From NCBI GenBank assembly GCA_946894095.1, contig OX335645.2, forward strand, positions 20,483,001 to 20,547,000: 64,000 bases of DNA, written 5' to 3'. The notes beneath the pieces were generated by a model that saw nothing but the letters and a program-made list of their open reading frames with translations, searched no databases and was not told the DNA's origin. The stretch is from Incurvaria masculella (taxonomy: Eukaryota > Arthropoda > Insecta > Lepidoptera > Incurvariidae). This document shows, piece after piece, positions 57,281 through 64,000 of the stretch; the stretch's first letter is position 1; the number at the start of each line of letters is the position of its first letter. A program made the translations under genes and the position numbers.

Positions 57281-57672
57281 GTAGCCTAGTGGCACGGGGA
57301 CTTGCCCTACATACCAGATGTCTGGGTTCAAATCCTCACCCCGTGTATGCACCATTTACTTTCTCTTTCTGAGTTGGATAAGCATATTTCGTTACGAATG
57401 TGAGCTGCTGTGGTTCGGAACCAATGTATTACTGTAGGTCCTATTCCCCTACTAGGTGGTACGGTTAAGCCTAGTCTGGTTGGTACCACCTGATTGGACG
57501 AAACTAACTATGGTTGAAGCGGCAATCAAAAAGTATCTTTGTTATCTATCCAGTTCAATGTAGACTTGCTCATATAGCGTAGGCTCTGGCATGGCACCAA
57601 ATTCCTTCGGGAATGTGGTGTTTTGGGCTAATATCATGGCAGTAGTTGTGTGGTATTAGCCATCCATATTAG
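57281..57672 (+). repeat. tRNA-headed SINE, family 2b (full length)
   Basis: The head has a box A-like TAGCCTAGTGGCACGG (57282) and a perfect box B GGTTCAAATCC (57325-57335). A linker (CTTTCTCTTTCTGAGTTGG) follows, and then the family 2 body (GGTTCGGAACC, CTGTAGGTCC, TCCAGTTCAATGTAG, GGCATGGCACC, GTGTGGTATTAGCCATCC). The body is that of the 5S-headed element, but the head is a tRNA. It is followed without a gap by a family 1 copy. Confidence 0.75.
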
Positions 57673-57673
57673 G

Positions 57674-57955
57674 TAAAACCGGCCAAGTGCGAGACGGACT
57701 TATGTTCCGTACCATCGTACAAGATTTAACACAAAAAAATGTTTTTTTGTATGGGCCCACCTTTATTTTTTATTAGTTTATTATTTTACCTATTTGTTGT
57801 TATAGCGACAAAATAAATACACACTCAGTGAAAATTTCAGCTGCCGGTTCATGAGAACCAGCCCTGTGATAGACAGACGGACGGACAGCGGAGGCTTAGT
57901 AATACGGTTCCGTTGGAACCATACGGACCCAAACGTACGGAATCCAAAAAAAAAA
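57674..57955 (+). repeat. SINE-like element, family 1 (copy i)
   Basis: A diverged full-length copy with head AAAACCGGCCAAGTGCGAG and tail ACGGAATCCAAAAAAA, directly abutting the tRNA-headed SINE. Confidence 0.72.
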
Positions 57956-58246
57956 GCATGAATAAGATAACATTTGTTTTAAGTAATTTGGTATTAGAAA
58001 CTTCATGTATCTTGATCAACCTATAACTTTATGTGAGATGCACAACGGTAGATAGATATTTCTCTACAACTTTGAGCTCCACAATTTTGCTAACATGGCA
58101 TCTAAAAGGCTGAAATGCATAAATTAAAACCTCTTAAAACATCTTAAAAAGGTATTTAAAACGTTAATACACAATGCAAGATTGTGCTGCTCGACGTTTC
58201 GTAACCTCCTCCCGTAACCAATACCCCCGACTAAAACAGTGTTTAA

Positions 58247-58788
58247 GGTGGCCCAACCCGGCGGGACTAACTCATTCGCGGGCACGGTACAAAACCGTGC
58301 TGTTGCGCTCTGGGACCTTCTCTGTTTCAAAGAAAAAAACAGGCTCCGTGATGAGAAAGATGCAACATGTCCACAAAAAAGACAATGTGCATAGTGTATG
58401 ATTTGGTAAGATTTACGAAAATTATGATTTCAAAACGACTTATAGCTAAAAGTAAACTACGACCGCTGTAGTAAAAAATCTAACAAAAACCAAATAGATT
58501 ATAAATCTTGATTAAATAAGCTATGTCTGATGACTAATCTTTTAAAGATTTTCTTACTTTATCATTGCGTAATAAACCACCAAAATTATTGTATAAAACG
58601 AGCAAAAAATTCGAACTTTCGGACCTTATAACTTAGAAACCAAGCACAATTTTACAATGCCAACGGTCATCAGACATCTAGTTCGATCAAATAAAGCTCT
58701 TTTGAGCAAAATTTGGGATCTCTGATAAGAAATATGGGCGTGATCTTCTTTCCCCGTTTGTATGGGGAGTTGAGCGGGTTGGGCCACC
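58247..58788 (+). mobile_element. piggyBac-type MITE, copy 2
   Basis: A 542-bp element with perfect 14-bp ends GGTGGCCCAACCCG / CGGGTTGGGCCACC and an intact TTAA duplication (58243-58246 and 58789-58792). It is the better-preserved relative of 37282-37823. Confidence 0.85.
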
Positions 58789-58879
58789 TTAAGATAATTT
58801 ATTTCAACTGACTCGCGTGACGTGCCGCTAATTCGTTACGAGTTTTAATTTTCATTTCTTTTCTTTTACTTTTATTTTT

Positions 58880-59760
58880 TACTAGCTGCGGTAGCCGGCT
58901 CCGCTCGGGTTAGTGTCGATTAAATTATTTCATGGATAAAAAGTAGCTCACATGGCTGGTCCAAAATAAATTCAAACTAGTCCAGGACAATGTACCCATC
59001 TACGAAATTGAATCAAAATCGTTTGCGCCGAAACAACACCAATAATTCCCGTTTAGAGCTTTTTAAAAAAAAATACATTTGCCGTCAGAACCTTTCTGCA
59101 CTTTCACTGCTGCATTGCATACCTAGTCAGTAAGTAAAGTGTAACGTAAGTTGTTTGCGTGTAAATGTAAGTTTTGCGTGGACGCCAACCCACAGCCAGC
59201 CTAAACATCGATAACGGTAACCCATCCCGAACCTGACTGCTCCCAGAGATGCTATACGTTGATAAAATACGTATATATATCGGGTAAGTGCTTCGCAAGT
59301 TATAATAATTTAACACTCACTACTCACCCCTCTGGTAATGAAGCGTTATATTATGTAGAATATAAGTTTTTCAGGCTAGACGTAGATACAATCCGCATCT
59401 CAATTGAGTGTTTGTTTCTCAAGTAATAAGTATTTAATTCCACTGGTCGCACCTCTGGCGATTTAGCGTGATGGGTGAGTCATAAAGTTGCGGAAAATAC
59501 CAAGTCGTACTTCGGTACAATTAGTAAAAGTACGTGTACTAACTTTTAATTGGCCTAATTTTTTGTAAATTACAATATGACGATTTATCTTGTAATTGGC
59601 TGTAAGTTTCGTTAAATGTACGTGTACTAAGTTTCATCTAATTCGGATAATCGGTTTAAGAGTTATGGAGGAACATACATACATATATACATACATACAG
59701 AACTGATTTCTAAAAATCGTCAATATAGTTCTAGTATGTAGTAGTCTACAAACGAAGTAT
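58880..59760. repeat. Probable retroelement 3' sequence with microsatellite
   Basis: The start (CTAGCTGCGGTAGCCGGCTC) and end (GTTATGGAGGAACATACATA, then a CATA microsatellite) resemble the 3' regions of RTE-type retroelements common in insects. I judge this from general pattern only; no reverse transcriptase frame is present. Confidence 0.3.
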
Positions 59761-59829
59761 ATTAGAAAACCAAGTAACTTACTCCAAGAACACCCTTCCT
59801 CCCAGATTTATTATTTAGTTTAGATGTTA

Positions 59830-59993
59830 AGCGCGGCATCTGGCGCACGCCAGGACCTCACTAAAAAGGCGCCCGACGGCGCCCATGGGCTTTCGGACTT
59901 TCACAGGGGCTGCGAAAACCATGCCGGCCGGCCAGGTGCTGCTTCACACCATGTTTGAAGGACCCCAGGTTGTACTTTGAGGGAAAAACTTCC
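59830..59993 (+). repeat. Interspersed repeat, family 3 (copy 2)
   Basis: Matches 19240-19392 throughout, and is somewhat more complete and GC-rich (GGCGCACGCCAGGACCTC, GCGCCCATGGGCTTTC, GGCCAGGTGCTGCTTCACAC). Confidence 0.55.
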
Positions 59994-60419
59994 ACTCAGA
60001 AAACGAGACGTTAGCCGAGTGAGATTTTAGCTCGGCTAATTTTTTCTTGATTAAAAATAATCAAGTAGCGGCTAAAATTTAACAAGAGCTTGTAGCTAGC
60101 CCAACCATGCAAAAACGGTTAAAAATGTATTGCTAATTTTAAAACACTGATTGATTAAAAATACACTAGTTTTTTATCAAATATCAACAAGGAGCTATTT
60201 GTTAAAAATAAGCAAGTGTCTTGTTTAATATTAAACAATCGGTTATTTAAAACCTAAACATCACTCGGGAAAAATAAACGAATCAATAGTCTATATTTAT
60301 GAATTAAAATTGGCTATAATTAACCGAGCATCTCGGTAGTAAATGAATACTTCAGTCTGTTCATTTTAACACACTAGTGGGTAAGTTAATCGATTAACTT
60401 ATCAGTTTTTAACCGTGTG

Positions 60420-61560
60420 GTTTTTCTGTGTTATCTCGGCAATTATCAAACACTTTGGTTGCTAAATATAGCACATCCATCGGCAAATTTCAACGGACTT
60501 ATTTGTTAATATTTAATCAATGATATCTGCAGTAATCACTCGAACATCTCGGAAATAATCAGACACTTATGCTTGTTAAATATAGCACATCTATGGGCAA
60601 ATTTTAACCGATTTACTTTACGATTTATTAAACCTTGTTGTTGGCTATTATTTACCGAATATCTCAGCAAAATCAGACAAATTCGCCTGTTAAATATAGC
60701 ACATCTATGGGCAAATTTTAACCGATTTACTTTACGATTTATTAAACCTTGTTGTTGGCTATTATTTACCGAATATCTCAGCAAAATCAGACAAATTCGC
60801 CTGTTAAATATAGCACATCTATGGGCAAATTTTAACCGATTTACTTTACGATTTATTAAACCTTGTTGTTTGCTATTATTTACCGAATATCTCAGCAAAA
60901 TCAGACAAATTCACCTGTTAAATAAAGCACATCTATGGGCAAATTTAAACCGATTTACTTTACGATTTATTAAACCTTGTTGTTTGCTATTATTTACCGA
61001 ATATCTCAGCAAAATCAGACAAATTCGCCTGTTAAATATAGCACATCGATTGGCAAATTTCAATCGATTCAATCGTCAATATTTATAAAATGGTGTATGC
61101 AGTAATCAACAGAGGATCTGGGCAATAATCGTCCAATTATGTTTGTGACATAAATGTCAATCGGCAAATTTAAACCGATTTACTTATCAATATTTAAACA
61201 TGAGTATCAGGGGAAATGTAATGATCATCTCGGCAATAATCACACCTTGGTGACGTTTGAATATAGCTCTTCGGTGAGCAAATATAAACCAATATACTTG
61301 TCAATATTTAAACATTGTTGTTTGCCGTAATTAACGGAGTCTCTGCATTAATCAGACAAATTGGTCTGTTAAATACGGCGAATCGATTGGCAAATTTCAA
61401 CTGCTTTACTTATCAATATTTAAATAATTTGTGTCTGTAGACATTTACCGAACATCTTGACAATAATCAGACACATTAGTCTGTTAAATATAGCGTACCA
61501 ATTGGCGAATTTCAACCAATTTATTTGTCAAAATAAAAACATTAGTGTATGCTGTAAGTG
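60420..61560. repeat. 114-bp satellite array
   Basis: A core of about four near-identical 114-bp units (60563-61075), with diverged units of about 120 bp on both sides. Each carries TATAGCACATCTATGGGCAA and CCGATTTACTTTACGATT. Because 114 is a multiple of three and the units lack stops in some frames, long repetitive open frames appear on both strands. They are a by-product of the period and are not annotated as genes. Confidence 0.85.
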
Positions 61561-61573
61561 CATATTACAGTTA

Positions 61574-63488
61574 AGGTCTAACCGCACTAGGCGGAACTGC
61601 ACTGCAGCGGAACGACGCGACGCGATGCGGCCAGATATTCTTTGTATTAAATTGTATGCGCTATAACGCACTACGCGGCAGCGGAACTTCGCGACAAAGT
61701 TGAGCAACTCACCAAGCTAGTGCGATATAGCAAGCGGCGCGACATGCAGTGTTATTCAATTCATAACGTGTATTGTGGGCATGTATCAAATATTTTAACG
61801 ACCTTGGGTGTAAAACAGTTTTTTTTTCGATCTCTTTTACATGCAACATGACATCCATGGCTGTCTAATGCCACACGACTACCGTTATTACATTAGTCCA
61901 ACACACCATATTCAGTTATTTTTGTTTTATGTATTTCTCTCTCTATGTGTAAAAACTTGTTTTTGTTATATCTTGGGTAACACTGGTCGTTGACCCATCA
62001 TGCGACCACTCAAAGTAAACACCCCGACCTGATCTACCTTCCTGTCATGTCAAAATTTGTTTTGGTTATATCTTTGGAAACACTGGTCGTAGACCCATCA
62101 TGCTGCTACTCAAAATAAACGCCATGACCTGATCTACCTAGCTCTCATGACAAAATTTGTGTTTGTTATATCATGGGAAACACTGGTCATAGACCCATCA
62201 TGCTACCACTTAAACTAAACTCCCTGACCTGATCTACCTAGCTGTCATGTCAAAATTTGTTTTGGTTATATCTTTGGAAACACTGGTCGTAGACCCATCA
62301 TGCTGCCACTAAAAATAAACGCCATGACCTGATCTACCTAGCTGTCATGTCAAAATCTGTGTTTGTTATATCTTGGGAAACACTGGTCGCAGACCCATCA
62401 TGCGACCACTCAAAGTAAACGTCCCGACTTGATCTACCTTTCTGTCATGTCAAAATTTGTTTTCGTTGTATCTTGGGAAACACTGGTCGTACAGTCATAA
62501 TGCGACCATTCCAAGTAAACGCTCAAAACACAGATGATATGACAAGCAGGTAGATCAAGTCGGGACGTTTGCTTTAAGTGGTCGCATGATGGGTCTGCTA
62601 CCAGTGTTTCCCAAGATATATCGAAAACAAACTTTGACATGACAGGAAGGTAGATCAGTTCGAGGCGTTTACTTTTAGTGGTCGCATGATGGGTCCACGA
62701 CAAGTGTTTCCCAAGATATAACAAAAACAAATTTTGATATGACAGGAAGATTGATGAGGTCGGGGCGTTTATTTTGAGTGGTTGCATGATGGGTCTACGA
62801 CCAGTGTTTCCCATGATATAACGAAAACAAATTTTAGAACGACAGGAAGGTAGGTCAGGTCGGGGCATTTACTTTGAGTGGTCGCATGATGGGTCCACGA
62901 CCAGTATTTCCCAAGATATAACAAAAACAAATTTTGACTTGACAGGAAGATTGATGACGTCGGAGCGTTTATTTTCAGTGAGCGCATGATGGGTCTACGA
63001 CCAGTGTTTCCCATGATATAACGAAAACAAATTTTGACATGACAGGAAAGTAGGTCAGGTCGGGGCGTTTACTTTGAGTGGTCGCATGATGGGTCTACGA
63101 CCAGTGTTTCCTGAGACATAACGGAAACAAATTTTGACATGACAGTCAGGTAGAGCAGGTTGGGGCGTTTACTTTGAGTCGTCGCATGATGGGTCTGCGA
63201 CTAGTGTTTCCTACCTTTTGATTGCCCACTCATATCCACTCCAAAATAAACCAGAATAAAAAAACCGGCCAACTGCGAGTCGCCCTTGTTACAAACTATT
63301 TTCTTCCTCACAGAGCAAAGTAACTATTATAATATCCATCTGAGTTTCTTCCATCTTGCTCAGAAGCTGCCGATCGACTGCAAGCAAAATTTGCGGCGTA
63401 GTGTCGCGCTAGTGCGGTATACTCAGTAGAGCCGCGCCGCGTCGCGTCGCTCCGCTGCAGTGCAGTTCCGCCTAGTGCGGTTAGACCT
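61574..63488. mobile_element. 1.9-kb foldback element with satellite arms and TTA target duplication
   Basis: Terminal inverted repeats of about 55 bp start AGGTCTAACCGCACTAGGCG (61574) and end with the complement at 63488, flanked by TTA on each side (61571-61573, 63489-63491). Inside, a 100-bp unit is repeated six times forward (anchor CACTGGTCG at 61981, 62081, 62181, 62281, 62381, 62481), and then about seven times in reverse (anchor CAGTGTTTCC at about 62602 to 63202). The turn-around is near 62525. No transposase; TTA fits a PIF/Harbinger-like source. The open frames in the right arm are satellite artefacts. Confidence 0.85.
63259..63290 (+). repeat. SINE-like element, family 1 head scrap (copy j)
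   Basis: AAAAAAACCGGCCAACTGCG is the head of family 1, cut off after about 30 nt, inside the right part of the foldback element. Confidence 0.55.
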
Positions 63489-63491
63489 TTA

Positions 63492-63912
63492 GGCCCCCTT
63501 GCACCAACATCGTATTTAAATCACTAAATACGAGTTTTGTTAAATTGTATTTAAGTTCGTAACTCGCTAAATGAGACTACGCGTTGCATCAACAGATAAG
63601 TTCATCTATTTAGCTAAATACGCATTTAGCGAAGAAACAATTAATTTTCTAAGCAATGGCAGCACTGTGGCAGTTTGTTCTGTTCCATTAAAGTGCCGTC
63701 TCTATCTTGTAAAATGTATAACTTGACCCTCAACAGCTCCCTAAACACGTATTTAGCGAGTTAAATGCGCGAAAAGGCTCATTTAACTTTTATTTTCTTA
63801 AATACGATTTAAAGTGACGTTTAACGTTGGTGCAACGAACATTATTGAGTTAAATCCATTTAAGCCGTTAAACCTTATTTAAATCGCTAAGTGAGATTGA
63901 TGCAAGGCCCCC
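63492..63912. mobile_element. MITE with GGCCCCCTTGCA ends
   Basis: The left end GGCCCCCTTGCACCAAC and the right end (reverse complement GGGGGCCTTGCATCAAT) are imperfect inverted repeats flanked by TA. Internally, GTTGGTGCAA at about 63820 is a perfect complement of the left-end TTGCACCAAC. The interior is rich in TAAATACG and its complement. It starts three bases after the foldback element ends. Confidence 0.65.
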
Positions 63913-64000
63913 TACATTGTTATTGCTACTTTCTGCAAATTAAATCAAGCATAAATTATTTATCTTTAGCAGTGTACGCAATAATCCGAGTAAAAATAAT

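Larger units (their letters stand above)
56660..64000. other. Gene-free right flank
   Basis: No exon of any recognised family was found. The region is repeats and AT-rich spacer, itemised separately. 60000-60420 is AT-rich and contains short echoes of the 114-bp satellite. Confidence 0.6.

Noticed and set aside
57281..57350. A tRNA gene at the box A/box B pair
   Set aside because: The arms do not pair well by eye and the sequence continues into a repeat found elsewhere, so it is a SINE head.
60536..61088. Long repetitive open frames on both strands near 60.5-61.1 kb
   Set aside because: They follow the 114-bp satellite period and carry no codon bias or known domain.
62434..63014. Minus-strand open frames in the right arm of the foldback element
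   Set aside because: They are translations of the 100-bp satellite (repeated MGNTGRRPIM) and carry no recognisable domain.
60420..63212. CRISPR-like repeat arrays
   Set aside because: The repeats are contiguous satellites without unique spacers, in an animal genome.

Overview
This is a stretch of animal nuclear DNA, most likely from a moth or butterfly (Lepidoptera). The four recognisable genes are split by canonical GT-AG introns and use GC-rich codons inside AT-rich introns. The DNA between and within them is packed with SINEs, MITEs and foldback elements. One SINE-like family, whose head reads GGCCAAGTGCGAGTCGG and whose tail reads TACGGAACCCTAAAA, is of a kind common in Lepidoptera. A short (TTAGG)n run, the insect telomere motif, lies near 57.0 kb. 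The species cannot be named from the sequence.

Layout. (1) 0.8-11.1 kb, + strand: a DEAD-box RNA helicase of the p68 class (DDX5/DDX17/Rm62) with arginine-serine stretches at both ends and a long Pro/Gly-rich tail. A possible alternative last exon lies at 16.2 kb. (2) 18.9-24.0 kb, + strand: the tubulin polyglutamylase complex subunit TPGS2, five exons. The start of its fourth exon has been amplified into a 101-bp tandem array. (3) 27.5-45.6 kb, - strand: a MAGUK scaffold (L27-PDZ-SH3-guanylate-kinase-like) matching insect Varicose, twelve exons, 615 residues. (4) 47.0-56.3 kb, + strand: urate oxidase, six exons, 338 residues, with a peroxisomal SHL terminus. Varicose and urate oxidase are divergently arranged around a 1.4-kb interval. 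(5) 56.3-64.0 kb: no gene found. It holds a telomere-like run, SINEs, a piggyBac-type MITE, a 114-bp satellite and a 1.9-kb foldback element whose arms are made of a 100-bp satellite.

The genes do not form one pathway. They act in RNA metabolism, microtubule modification, septate-junction organisation and purine breakdown.

The most notable observations are: the TPGS2 exon-boundary minisatellite, where only the last copy keeps the reading frame; a SINE body found with two different Pol III heads, one from 5S rRNA and one from a tRNA; a Thr-tRNA-like module inside a short terminal-inverted-repeat element; a 98-nt Varicose exon bracketed by foldback elements; and the satellite-filled foldback transposon. 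No CRISPR array, operon, virus or intact transposase gene was seen. Exon joins were worked out by reading splice sites and phase by eye. They have not been tested against transcripts.
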